Assembly (NCBI GenBank): GCA_963787285.1 | Contig: CAWBCM010000001.1 | Span: forward strand, 186,001-250,000 | Length of the DNA stretch: 64,000 nucleotides | Direction of reading: 5' to 3' | Source: JAHEJN01 sp963787285 | GTDB taxonomy: Bacteria > Actinomycetota > Acidimicrobiia > Acidimicrobiales > JAHEJN01 | Part shown: positions 19,356 through 26,568 of the stretch, piece by piece | Numbering within the stretch: the first letter of the stretch is position 1 | Layout of the letters: each line of letters begins with the position of its first letter | Made by a program: the position numbers and the translations under genes | Notes under the pieces: model-generated | What the model was told of the DNA's origin: nothing | The model's database searches: none | What the model saw: only the letters and a program-made list of their open reading frames with translations

Positions 19356-20002
19356 TCGGTGTCGGGCTGCTCGGAATCTCCGCCGCCGTCGCCGCCGCAG
19401 TGCTGGCCACATGGTCGCCCTGAGGTGAGTCGATGCTGTCGAGCATCCACCCGCTCGGGGAGCGGGGACGCAACAACCGGTTCTGGGTCACCGCGGCGGC
19501 GCACGTCGCGGGCAGCGCGGTCGGCGGCGCATCGATCGGTTTGGTGGCGGGGGCGGTGGGTTGGTTCGCCGGCTGGTCGGTGTCGGTCGGTGTGGTCGTG
19601 GCCGTCGTCGGCCTTGCGGTCGTCCTCGACCTCTCGGCCGTGGCGGTTCCGAGCCCGCATCGCCAGGTGAACGAGCGATGGCTCGACACCTACCGCGGCG
19701 TCGTCTACGGGTTCGGATACGGCTTCCAGCTCGGAGCAGCCGTGATCACAATCGTGCCGACCTGGCTGATCCCGGCCATGCTGACCGCAGCGGTGCTGTC
19801 GGGTTCTCCGGCGACCGGGCTGCTCATCGGTGCGGTGTTCGGCCTGGTGCGAGGAGCGGCCGTTCTCGCCGTTGCGCACGTCCATCACGTCGATCAGCTC
19901 CGCGCCTTTCACCGATCGCTGCACCGTCATCGCGCCGGTGTCCGCATCGGACTGCTCGCCATCGTGACCGTCGTCGGCGCCACCACCGTTCTCGTCGCCT
20001 GA
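19352..20002 (+). CDS. CcdA-like membrane protein with in-frame UGA (candidate selenoprotein)
   Basis: Reading from ATG 19352, 23 codons encode MIGVGLLGISA...ATWSP. A TGA follows at 19421, then the same frame continues GESMLSSIHPLGERG to 20002, giving 216 residues if UGA is read. The UGA sits where a CcdA/DsbD-type first helix would carry its redox cysteine (compare NPCGFAML in the ccdA gene at 40349). ATG 19352 has a strong GGAGGA element seven bases upstream and overlaps the preceding stop. The in-frame ATG 19433 after the UGA has no comparable element. Two perfect hairpins lie just downstream. About six membrane segments are visible. Sec is the best reading; a Cys-to-stop mutation is the alternative. 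Confidence 0.65.
19421..19423 (+). other. In-frame UGA at a predicted redox cysteine (Sec24 candidate)
   Basis: The context is W-S-P-UGA-G-E-S-M-L. Codons on both sides are in the same frame, and the protein family pattern is continuous across the UGA. Confidence 0.65.
19432..19466 (+). other. Two stem-loops downstream of the UGA (SECIS candidates)
   Basis: Hairpin 1 is GATGCT/AGCATC with loop GTCG (19432-19447); its loop starts 14 nt after the UGA. Hairpin 2 is CCCGCTC/GAGCGGG with loop GGG (19450-19466); its loop starts 33 nt after the UGA. Bacterial SECIS elements are hairpins shortly after the UGA with a G early in the loop. In GC-rich coding DNA such stems also occur by chance. Confidence 0.35.
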
Positions 20003-20015
20003 TGGTGGAGGTCCC

Positions 20016-20489
20016 GTGCAGATCGTGAGTGCGACCGCTCGACTCGGTGTCGACGTGCCGGCGGGGTTCGAGGCCCGGGTGAGCAGCCGCGCGCCCGACC
20101 CGGCCGACGACTCGATCTCCGGGGCGGCCGGCGGCGGACTCGGTCTGGTCCACGTGGCCACCTTTCCGCTCCCGACCGACATCGGCGACTTCGGCGGCGG
20201 CGCCACGCCCACGATGGCCTTCAACGACATCCTCGTGGTGCTGCTCGAATACGGACGCGAGTCGGTGGGTACGGCGCTGTTCGCGCGTCAGGGTCGACCG
20301 ACCCTCACCATCGCCGACTTCGACGAGAACCAACTGCAACACAACCTCGCCGGTCAGAGCGGCTCGCAGACGTTCTTCGTCGAGAACGGCCGGGCGTGGT
20401 GCCTCTACGTGGTGCTGGGTTCGCATCTCAATCGGGCGCGGGCGGTGCCGGTCGTCAACGATGTCGTATCGTCGGTCACCATCAGCTGA
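20016..20489 (+). CDS. Hypothetical protein at the end of the Mau-like cluster
   Basis: A 157-residue protein without signal peptide or membrane segment. It starts MQIVSATARLGVDVPAGFEA from GTG 20016 with a GGAGG element five bases upstream, and ends in a segment FVENGRAWCLYVVLGSHLNRA typical of a compact alpha/beta fold. I do not recognise the family. It is 13 bases after the CcdA-like gene and overlaps pyrE (TGATG), so it is likely part of the same operon. Confidence 0.7.
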   Translation: MQIVSATARLGVDVPAGFEARVSSRAPDPADDSISGAAGGGLGLVHVATFPLPTDIGDFGGGATPTMAFNDILVVLLEYGRESVGTALFARQGRPTLTIADFDENQLQHNLAGQSGSQTFFVENGRAWCLYVVLGSHLNRARAVPVVNDVVSSVTIS

Positions 20490-21046
20490 TGGTGACCACA
20501 CCCCGTTACCCCGAACTGTGCGACCACCTCCTCCGTTACGGGGTTCGTCGCGGGGACTTCGTGCTGAAGTCGGGCAAGGCGACGAGCTGGTTCATGGACG
20601 CCAAGCAGACGGCCTGTCGCCCGGAGGGCATCCGGTTGATCACCGAAGCGGCCCTGGAGGTCATACCGCTCGAGGCAACCGCCATCGGTGGCCTCACCGT
20701 CGGGGCCGATCCCGTCGCCTACGGCGTGGCCGCGCTCGCCGGAGCCTATGGCCGCGAGCTCCGTTCCTTCACGGTGCGCAAGGAGGCCAAGGACCACGGG
20801 GTTGCCGGCCGGGTGGCCGGAGCCCTTCGACCCGGTGATCGCGTGGTCATCACCGAGGACGCGGTCACACGCGGGACCTCCCTCTTCGAGGCCGTCGACG
20901 CGGTGCGGGACTTCGGAGCCGAACCGGTGCTCATCATGCCGCTGTTCGATCGCGGCGGCACGTGCGCGGCGTTGGCCGACGCAGCGGGGATCGCCTACAC
21001 GCCCCTCGTGTCCGCTCCTGATCTCGGTTTCGCCTTCGAGGGATAG
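20489..21046 (+). CDS. pyrE: Orotate phosphoribosyltransferase
   Basis: Makes OMP from orotate and PRPP in pyrimidine synthesis. The product is 185 residues. FVLKSGKATSWFMDAKQ is the N-terminal substrate region and VVITEDAVTRGTS is the PRPP-binding loop (usually VxxEDVxTTG), here with Ala and Arg variants. The ATG overlaps the preceding stop as TGATG. It is the only pyrimidine gene in the window. Confidence 0.9.
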   Translation: MVTTPRYPELCDHLLRYGVRRGDFVLKSGKATSWFMDAKQTACRPEGIRLITEAALEVIPLEATAIGGLTVGADPVAYGVAALAGAYGRELRSFTVRKEAKDHGVAGRVAGALRPGDRVVITEDAVTRGTSLFEAVDAVRDFGAEPVLIMPLFDRGGTCAALADAAGIAYTPLVSAPDLGFAFEG

Positions 21047-21102
21047 CGGGCGAACACCGTCGGTTGCGGCGCCGAGATGGCGTGTGGTTCTCGGGATGTC
21101 GC

Positions 21103-21108
21103 TACGGT
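21103..21108 (+). promoter_or_regulatory. TACGGT -10 box, probable leaderless promoter of malic enzyme
   Basis: The hexamer lies 6 bases before ATG 21115 and there is no Shine-Dalgarno element. It supports this start over the in-frame start at 21064. Confidence 0.5.
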
Positions 21109-21114
21109 TTCGCC

Positions 21115-22524
21115 ATGCCGACCTCCACCACCGCTGCGTTTTCGATCGCCCTTGCCGTGAGAATGCAGAACATCCCGGGCACTCTTGGTCGCCTCTGCGT
21201 CGCCATCGGCGAAGCGGGCGGCAACATCGGAGCCGCCGACGGCTTCGACGTGCGGGGCCCCACTCTCGACCGCAAGCTGGTGGTGCACTGCCGCGACGAG
21301 GCCCACCAGGAGAAGGTGGTGGCCGCGGTGCGCGACGTCGAAGGCGTCGAGCTGACCGATTGGTGGGACCGCACCTTCCGCATGCACGAGGGCGGCAAGA
21401 TCGAGGTGCTGCCGCTCATGCCGGTGAACGACGTGGAAGATCTGTCCATGGCCTACACGCCGGGCGTGGCGCGGGTGTGCACGGCCATCGCCGAGAACGC
21501 CAACCTGGCCCACGAGTACACGATCCGGCGCAACACGGTGGCCATCGTGAGCGACGGTACGGCCGTGCTCGGCCTCGGCGACATCGGCCCGCTGGGCGCC
21601 ATGCCGGTCATGGAGGGCAAGGCGCTGTTGTTCAAGGCCTTCGCCGATGTCGACGCCTTCCCGATCTGCATCGACGTGAACACGGCCGACGAGATCGTCG
21701 AAACGGTGCAACGCATCGCGCCGACCTTCGGCGGCATCAATCTCGAGGACATCAAGGCACCTGAGGCCTTCGAGGTCGAGGAGCGCCTGAAGGAGCTCCT
21801 CGACATCCCGGTGTTCCACGACGATCAACACGGCACCGCCGTGGTCACCACTGCGGCGCTGTGGAACGCGCTGAAGGTGACCGACCGAAAGATCGAGAAT
21901 CAGCGCATCGTGATCTCCGGAGTGGGTGCCGCAGGTGTGGCCATCGGCAAGATGCTGCTCGACGCAGGAGCGGGAGAGATCATCGGCGTCGACAGCCAAG
22001 GGGCGGTCTTCGACGGTCGCGACAACCTGAACCGGTGGAAGCAGTGGTTCGCCGAGAACACCAACCAGCAGCGACTCGAGGGCTCGTTGTCCGACGTCGT
22101 CGTCGGTACCGACGTGTTCATCGGCGTGAGTGCTCCCGACATCCTCACCGCCTCCGATCTGCGGCGCATGAACCCCGGGCCCATCGTGTTCGCCATGTCG
22201 AATCCCAACCCCGAGATCCGACCCGAGCACGCCGATGGCCTGCCGTCGGTCATGGCGACGGGCCGCAGCGACTATCCGAACCAGATCAACAACGTGTTGG
22301 CCTTCCCTGGGATCTTTCGCGGTGCCCTCGACGCCAAGGCGACCGACATCACCGAGAACATGAAACAGGCGGCGGCCCGGGCCATCGCGGCGTCGATCTC
22401 CGACGATGAGCTGGCCGCCGATTTCATCATCCCGAGCGTGTTCGACCGGTCGGTCGTCGACCGTGTCGCCCCCGCCGTGGCGGCGGCCGCCGTGGCCGAC
22501 GGGGTCGTGCGGGTGATCGGCTGA
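21115..22524 (+). CDS. NAD(P)-dependent malic enzyme with N-terminal ACT domain
   Basis: Oxidative decarboxylation of malate to pyruvate. The product is 469 residues. Residues 1-80 form an ACT-type ligand-binding domain (SIALAVRMQNIPGTLGRLC). The malic enzyme part begins near residue 100 with YTPGVARVC, then SDGTAVLGLGDIGPLGAMPV, the metal/catalytic segment FHDDQHGTAVV and the Rossmann loop ISGVGAAGVAIG. MSNPNPEI and NQINNVLAFPGIFRGAL are also typical. The ACT domain suggests allosteric control by a small ligand, probably an amino acid. A strong hairpin follows the stop. Confidence 0.93.
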   Translation: MPTSTTAAFSIALAVRMQNIPGTLGRLCVAIGEAGGNIGAADGFDVRGPTLDRKLVVHCRDEAHQEKVVAAVRDVEGVELTDWWDRTFRMHEGGKIEVLPLMPVNDVEDLSMAYTPGVARVCTAIAENANLAHEYTIRRNTVAIVSDGTAVLGLGDIGPLGAMPVMEGKALLFKAFADVDAFPICIDVNTADEIVETVQRIAPTFGGINLEDIKAPEAFEVEERLKELLDIPVFHDDQHGTAVVTTAALWNALKVTDRKIENQRIVISGVGAAGVAIGKMLLDAGAGEIIGVDSQGAVFDGRDNLNRWKQWFAENTNQQRLEGSLSDVVVGTDVFIGVSAPDILTASDLRRMNPGPIVFAMSNPNPEIRPEHADGLPSVMATGRSDYPNQINNVLAFPGIFRGALDAKATDITENMKQAAARAIAASISDDELAADFIIPSVFDRSVVDRVAPAVAAAAVADGVVRVIG

Positions 22525-22530
22525 GCGATT

Positions 22531-22558
22531 CCCGGTCACGGTTGCTATCGTGGCCGGG
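22531..22558 (+). terminator. Stem-loop after malic enzyme
   Basis: Ten-pair stem CCCGGTCACG/CGTGGCCGGG (one G-U pair) with an 8-base loop, followed by ctttctc. It can serve as a terminator for the malic enzyme gene; part of it may also lie in the tRNA-Glu promoter. Confidence 0.55.
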
Positions 22559-22577
22559 CTTTCTCAGCGAGAGTTGA

Positions 22578-22650
22578 GCCCCCATCGTCCAGCGGCCTAG
22601 GACGCCGGCCTTTCACGCCGGTAACACGGGTTCGAATCCCGTTGGGGGTG
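22578..22650 (+). tRNA. tRNA-Glu (anticodon TTC)
   Basis: 73-base cloverleaf. Acceptor stem GCCCCCA/TGGGGGT (a G-U pair at 1-72), anticodon loop CTTTCAC with TTC, T-arm CGGGTTCGAATCCCG. CCA is not encoded. It is first of three tRNAs in the same orientation. Confidence 0.93.
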
Positions 22651-22690
22651 CGCCGTCGCACCGGCCGGTGCGGGAAGAGTGAAGATCGCC

Positions 22691-22915
22691 GAGCCTCTCG
22701 GGGCTCGGGGAAAACCAACCGTCGTACGAGGGCCCGCAGGGCGCGAGTAGGCGGAACAAGGAAGTCGTCCAGGCTCTGCGGAGCGTGGGAAATCAACCGT
22801 CGTACGAGGGCCCGCAGGGCGAGTAGGCGGAACAAGGAAGTCGTCCAGGCTCTGCGGAGCGTGGGAACATCAACCGTCGTACGAGGGCCCGCAGGGCGCG
22901 AGTAGGCGGAACAAG
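22691..22915 (+). repeat. Tandem repeat, unit about 77-78 bases, between tRNA-Glu and tRNA-Asp
   Basis: Near-identical units begin at 22716, 22794 and 22871, each starting caaccgtcgtacgagggccc and passing through gtaggcggaacaag. The second and third units start 78 and 77 bases after the previous one; the last is partial. A degenerate earlier piece (gagcctctcggggctcgggg) precedes the first. Each unit holds short inverted repeats such as GGGCCCGCAGGGC. No gene-like coding is supported. The region 22651-22918 holds nothing else recognisable. Confidence 0.8.
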
Positions 22916-22918
22916 CAA

Positions 22919-22993
22919 GGTCCTGTGGTGCAGTTTGGAGTGCACGCCGCCCTGTCAAGGCGGAGGTCGCGGGTTCAAATCCCGTCAGGACCG
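22919..22993 (+). tRNA. tRNA-Asp (anticodon GTC)
   Basis: 75-base cloverleaf. Acceptor GGTCCTG/CAGGACC, anticodon stem CCGCC/GGCGG around CTGTCAA with GTC, T-arm CGGGTTCAAATCCCG. CCA is not encoded. Confidence 0.93.
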
Positions 22994-23021
22994 CAACGGG
23001 TCGGCGTCAGCCGGCTCGGGG

Positions 23022-23094
23022 GGTCGGGTAGCTCAGTTGGTAGAGCGACCGCCTGAAAAGCGGTAGGTCACCGGATCGACGCCGGTCCCGACCA
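23022..23094 (+). tRNA. tRNA-Phe (anticodon GAA)
   Basis: 73-base cloverleaf. Acceptor GGTCGGG/CCCGACC, anticodon stem ACCGC/GCGGT around CTGAAAA with GAA. The T-loop reads ATCGACG, so position 54 is A instead of the near-universal T. Confidence 0.92.
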
Positions 23095-23100
23095 CACGAC

Positions 23101-23127
23101 ACAGGCCAGGCCTCAGGCCTGGCCTGT
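23101..23127 (+). terminator. Strong perfect stem-loop after the tRNA cluster
   Basis: A 12-pair stem ACAGGCCAGGCC/GGCCTGGCCTGT with a 3-base loop, seven bases after tRNA-Phe. It has no clear U-tract on either strand and is symmetric, so it could serve both directions. The stretch 23128-23336 between it and the ribokinase stop holds no gene I can support. Confidence 0.7.
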
Positions 23128-23336
23128 GGTCGTCATGAGGGCCGGTTCTCGAGCCGCGGCGTCGATCTCCTCGAACGTGCTGCGGCCCAGTCGTCGCGGA
23201 ACTCGACCATCGTTCGACGGTACTGCCCGACCCGAACAGCAGTCGAGCCGACGAGACGTTGCGAGCGGCCTGTCCGGCGGCGCTCCATCGCCGCGGGTTC
23301 GGGGCCGATCCCCCCCCACACGACACCAGCCAGGCT

Positions 23337-24269
23337 TCAGGCGTCGCCGGCACCGCCTCGGGTGGCGGACATCCACGCGTCGAGCTCGGTCGCCGTCGGC
23401 ATGCCCGAGCGAGCACCGACGAACTCCACCGACCGGGTGGCTGCCGCCACGGCGTCGTCGACGGCCGCCTCGAGCTCGACGCGAGCCGCCAGCCGCGCGG
23501 CCAGAACTCCGTTGAACGTGTCGCCCGCACCGGTGGTGTCGCGCACCTCGGCCCTCCGGGCGGGAATCGTCTTGGGCGGTCGGGAAACCGCAGGGAACAC
23601 CTCGACCCCCGCCGCGCCCCGAGTGACGATCACCGGTGCGCCGCTTGCGGCGAGCACGACGTTGGCGCCGCCGAGCTCGACGAGCTCGTGCTCGTTGGGT
23701 GTGACGATCGCGCCGAGTCCGATCGCCTGGCGGGCGCCTTCGGAGACCGGAGCGGGATTGAGCACGCACGGCACGCCCCCACGGGTGGCCGCGTCCACCG
23801 CCGCAACGACGGCATCGTCGGGGATCTCCGTACTCACCAACACGCAGCCGGCATCGGGAAGCCGGTCGGCAAGAGCCTTGCGAACTCGATCGGCGGTGAC
23901 GGCCGCGTTCGCCCCGGCACCGACCGCGATCAGATTCTCGCCGGCAGGGTCGACGACGATGAGAGCCACCCCGGTGGCGACGCCGGACAACGTCGCCACG
24001 CCGGCCACGTCGACGCCGTCGGAGCGGAGCTCGGCGATCGCCCTGCGTCCGAGATCGTCATCGCCCACCGCTCCGACCAGAGCCACCTCGGCGCCGATGC
24101 GGGATGCGGCGACGGCGGCGTTGGCTCCCTTGCCTCCGCCGAAGTACTCGACGGCCGGACCCACCACCGTCTCGCCGGGTCCGGGGAGCCGAGAGGCGGC
24201 GACGACGAGATCGACGTTGATCGCGCCGACCACGATCACGAGACGAGGACGATTTTCCGCTTCACGCAC
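23337..24269 (-). CDS. rbsK: PfkB-family sugar kinase, probable ribokinase
   Basis: A 310-residue kinase. It starts VGAINVDLVVAASRLP, has the first PfkB signature GGGKGANAAVAASRIGA (residues about 45-61) and the second signature DTTGAGDTFNGVLAARLA with the catalytic Asp. The overall order and length fit ribokinase; another small sugar substrate cannot be excluded. It stands alone, divergent from plsY. Confidence 0.85.
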   Translation of the reverse strand: MREAENRPRLVIVVGAINVDLVVAASRLPGPGETVVGPAVEYFGGGKGANAAVAASRIGAEVALVGAVGDDDLGRRAIAELRSDGVDVAGVATLSGVATGVALIVVDPAGENLIAVGAGANAAVTADRVRKALADRLPDAGCVLVSTEIPDDAVVAAVDAATRGGVPCVLNPAPVSEGARQAIGLGAIVTPNEHELVELGGANVVLAASGAPVIVTRGAAGVEVFPAVSRPPKTIPARRAEVRDTTGAGDTFNGVLAARLAARVELEAAVDDAVAAATRSVEFVGARSGMPTATELDAWMSATRGGAGDA

Positions 24270-24345
24270 ACGGTCAGTCTCGCATTCCGCCCCGCGAGGC
24301 CCGGCGACTGCCGGACGGCGAGCGAGGTAGCCGTGCAGGCACGAC

Positions 24346-24351
24346 TACCGT
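24346..24351 (+). promoter_or_regulatory. TACCGT -10 box before plsY
   Basis: TANNNT hexamer 8 bases before ATG 24360, or 5 before an adjacent GTG. Confidence 0.4.
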
Positions 24352-24359
24352 CACCGGTG

Positions 24360-24980
24360 ATGCATCGTCTCGTCGGTCTCACGGTGTCGGTTGGGACGGG
24401 CTACCTCTTCGGCCTGTTCCCGTCGGCCCAGATCGTTGCGATCAACACGAGCGGCACCGACATCCGGCGCACCGGCACGGGCAATCCCGGTGCGCTCAAC
24501 GTGGCCAAGGTGCTGGGGGCCAAGGCGGGGACCGTGGTGATGATCGCCGATGTGGCGAAGGGCTTCGTGGCCGGTCGCGTCGGAGGCCGCCTCGCCGGTC
24601 CGGCGGGCGCGAATGCCGCCGCGACCGCTGCGGTGATCGGCCACTGCTTCCCGGCGACGACGGGATTCCGCGGCGGCAAGGGTGTGGCGGCAAGCGTGGG
24701 CCAGGTATTGGCTACGCTCCCCGCCTACTTCCCGATCGACTTCGCGGTGGCCGCGACCGTGGCCGCCAATCCCCGGCTGAAACACCGGACCTTCGCGGCC
24801 AACTCGGTCGCCTCGCTGGTGTGGATCGCCGCATCGATCGTGTGGTGGCGCCGGCGCCTTCCCAACCTGTGGGGTCCGACGCCGACGGTTGCCCTGCCCA
24901 TCGGTGCGGTGGTGAGCAGTGCGGTGATCACCACCCGGTTCCTCCAGGCCCGGCCGGTCGAGGAAGGTGAGGGCCGGTGA
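24360..24980 (+). CDS. plsY: PlsY-like glycerol-3-phosphate acyltransferase
   Basis: Integral membrane enzyme that transfers acyl groups from acyl-phosphate to glycerol-3-phosphate, starting phospholipid synthesis. The product is 206 residues. Three PlsY signatures are visible: SAQIVAIN near residue 22, GTGNPGALNVAKVLG and GHCFPATTGFRGGKGVA. About five membrane helices are expected. The stop overlaps the degV start (GTGA). Confidence 0.8.
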   Translation: MHRLVGLTVSVGTGYLFGLFPSAQIVAINTSGTDIRRTGTGNPGALNVAKVLGAKAGTVVMIADVAKGFVAGRVGGRLAGPAGANAAATAAVIGHCFPATTGFRGGKGVAASVGQVLATLPAYFPIDFAVAATVAANPRLKHRTFAANSVASLVWIAASIVWWRRRLPNLWGPTPTVALPIGAVVSSAVITTRFLQARPVEEGEGR

Positions 24981-25834
24981 CCGTCGCCCTCGTCACCGAC
25001 TCGTCGTCACAGCTTCCGGCCGAGCTCATCGAGCGCTTCGCCGTGACCGTCGTCCCGATACCGGTACTCGTCGACGGCGTCGAGCACCACGAAGGCGTCG
25101 ACCTCGACGCCGACGGCTTCTACGACCTGTTCGCCGACGGCGTGATCCCCGATGTATCGACCTCTCAGCCCAGCCCCGGTCGGTTCGCCGAAACGTATCG
25201 ACGCCTGGTTGCCGCCGGTGCCACCGAGATCGCGTCCATCCACGTGACCGAGTCGATGTCGGGGACCCTCAACAGTGCCCGCCTGGGCGCCAAGGCGGTC
25301 GACGTACCGGTGCGCCTGGTCGACACCGGAACGACGTCGTTCGGGATCTCGTGTTGTCTGTGGGAGGCGGCCGAGGTCCTCGCCGCAGGTGGCAGCCTCG
25401 AGGCGGCCGCGTCCCGGGCCGAGGCGACTGCGGTCACGGTGCGGTCGGTGTTCATCCTCCAGGCGCTCGACTTCGTCCGGAGAGGGGGTCGGGTTGCGGG
25501 TCGCAGCATCCGACTGGCCGACGACGTCCCGGTTCTCCGCACCACGGGCCCGCACCTCGCGCAAGTGGGCTCCGGGCGGGGAGTCGACGAGCTCTGCGAC
25601 CTGATGGCGGCCGAGATGCACGCCGGTGGTGAGCCGATACGGGTCGCCCTGTGCACCGCCGATGCCGATGCCAGGGTGTTCACCCGGGGTCTCGAGGCCC
25701 GCCTCGCATCGCGAACCGACATCGTCGATCTGGTGCACTACCGCGTCGGGCCGAGCATCGGGGTCCACACCGGTCCGGGCACCGCAGGCGGGTTCTGGTA
25801 CCCGGTGAGCCAGGTCAGGGACGCAGACCGGTGA
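24977..25834 (+). CDS. DegV family fatty-acid-binding protein
   Basis: A 285-residue DegV protein; the family binds a fatty acid and in some bacteria (FakB) presents it to a fatty acid kinase. Features are TDSSSQLP at the start, STSQPSPGRFAETY and HVTESMSGTLNSAR for ligand head-group binding, and GPSIGVHTGPGTAGGFW near the end. It is coupled to plsY by a four-base overlap, which fits a fatty acid/phospholipid role. Confidence 0.9.
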   Translation: MTVALVTDSSSQLPAELIERFAVTVVPIPVLVDGVEHHEGVDLDADGFYDLFADGVIPDVSTSQPSPGRFAETYRRLVAAGATEIASIHVTESMSGTLNSARLGAKAVDVPVRLVDTGTTSFGISCCLWEAAEVLAAGGSLEAAASRAEATAVTVRSVFILQALDFVRRGGRVAGRSIRLADDVPVLRTTGPHLAQVGSGRGVDELCDLMAAEMHAGGEPIRVALCTADADARVFTRGLEARLASRTDIVDLVHYRVGPSIGVHTGPGTAGGFWYPVSQVRDADR

Positions 25835-26273
25835 GCAACATCTCGAGCAGGTAGCCGAGGTACTCGTACAGCGCGTGGGCGCCGGCGTCGGGATCGTCGG
25901 GTTCTACCGGGTCGAGGTCCTCGCTGACATCGAGTCGGGTGCCCAGCACGAGGCGGAGCCCGTTGATGGCGTGCATCCACTGCTCGGCCTGCTCGGCGGT
26001 GAGCTCGGTGGCATCGGCGGTCTGCTCGAGAATGTCGAGGTCGTCGAGCCGCTTGCGCAGCAGCTCGTCGTGGACGAGCGACCGGTAGTCGGACTCGGCG
26101 TCGGGGTCGTCGGCATAGGCCGGAGGGAACAGCCGCTGGAGCGCACCGTCGTCGCCGCCGGCCAGGAGTTGGCGCAGCTCGGGGGCGATGCTGGCCAGGA
26201 CCTCGCGCTCGGGCGCGGAGAGGCGTACCTCCACCCGCCCGTCGGACTTTCGCTTGAACGGCCGCTTGGCCAT
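25815..26273 (-). CDS. DUF2017 family protein
   Basis: A 152-residue cytoplasmic protein beginning MAKRPFKRKSDGRVEVRLS. The acidic helical body includes VHDELLRKRLDDLDIL and ends YEYLGYLLEMLLTGLRP. This family typically sits next to clpS in actinobacteria, as here (one base apart). The start at 26273 is chosen because the upstream extension of the frame overlaps clpS. The 3' end overlaps degV by 20 bases on the opposite strand. No biochemical role is known to me. Confidence 0.82.
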   Translation of the reverse strand: MAKRPFKRKSDGRVEVRLSAPEREVLASIAPELRQLLAGGDDGALQRLFPPAYADDPDAESDYRSLVHDELLRKRLDDLDILEQTADATELTAEQAEQWMHAINGLRLVLGTRLDVSEDLDPVEPDDPDAGAHALYEYLGYLLEMLLTGLRP

Positions 26274-26274
26274 C

Positions 26275-26568
26275 TCAGCGGTCCTTCTGCATGGTGGCCC
26301 ACAAGCCATGCTCGTGGAGACGGAACACGTCGAGCTCGGCCTTCTCGCGTGGCCCCGACGACACCACGGCCCGGCCCTTGTGGTGCACATCGAGCATGAG
26401 CTCGGTGGCTTTCTCCAGGCTGTACCCGAACAGCTTCTGGAGAACGAAGGTCACGTAGCTCATGAGGTTGATGGGGTCGTTCCACACGAGCACGATCCAG
26501 GGAAGGTCGGGATCGGTCAGGGTGTCGGAGGTCGGTTCCTCGACCTCGACCGGCGCGGTGTCGGTCAC
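26275..26568 (-). CDS. clpS: ATP-dependent Clp protease adaptor ClpS
   Basis: Adaptor that delivers N-degron substrates to ClpC/ClpA. The product is 97 residues, with WIVLVWNDPINLMSYVTF (the Asp and Asn of the N-end binding pocket), LQKLFGYSLEKATELM and VHHKGRAVV. The start is GTG 26568, whose bases overlap the ctaA stop. The N-terminal 27 residues are acidic and disordered, as usual. Confidence 0.93.
   Translation of the reverse strand: MTDTAPVEVEEPTSDTLTDPDLPWIVLVWNDPINLMSYVTFVLQKLFGYSLEKATELMLDVHHKGRAVVSSGPREKAELDVFRLHEHGLWATMQKDR

Noticed and set aside
22691..22915. The tandem repeats as a CRISPR array
   Set aside because: Units are adjacent copies without unique spacers, only about three in number, and no cas genes are near.
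22578..23127. A tRNA attachment site for an integrated element
   Set aside because: No integrase and no repeated tRNA 3' end were found nearby.
23128..23336. Possible short minus-strand gene with MVEFRDDWAA and, in another frame, TFEEIDAAAREPALMTT
   Set aside because: It would need a frameshift, ends inside the terminator hairpin, and matches no family I know.
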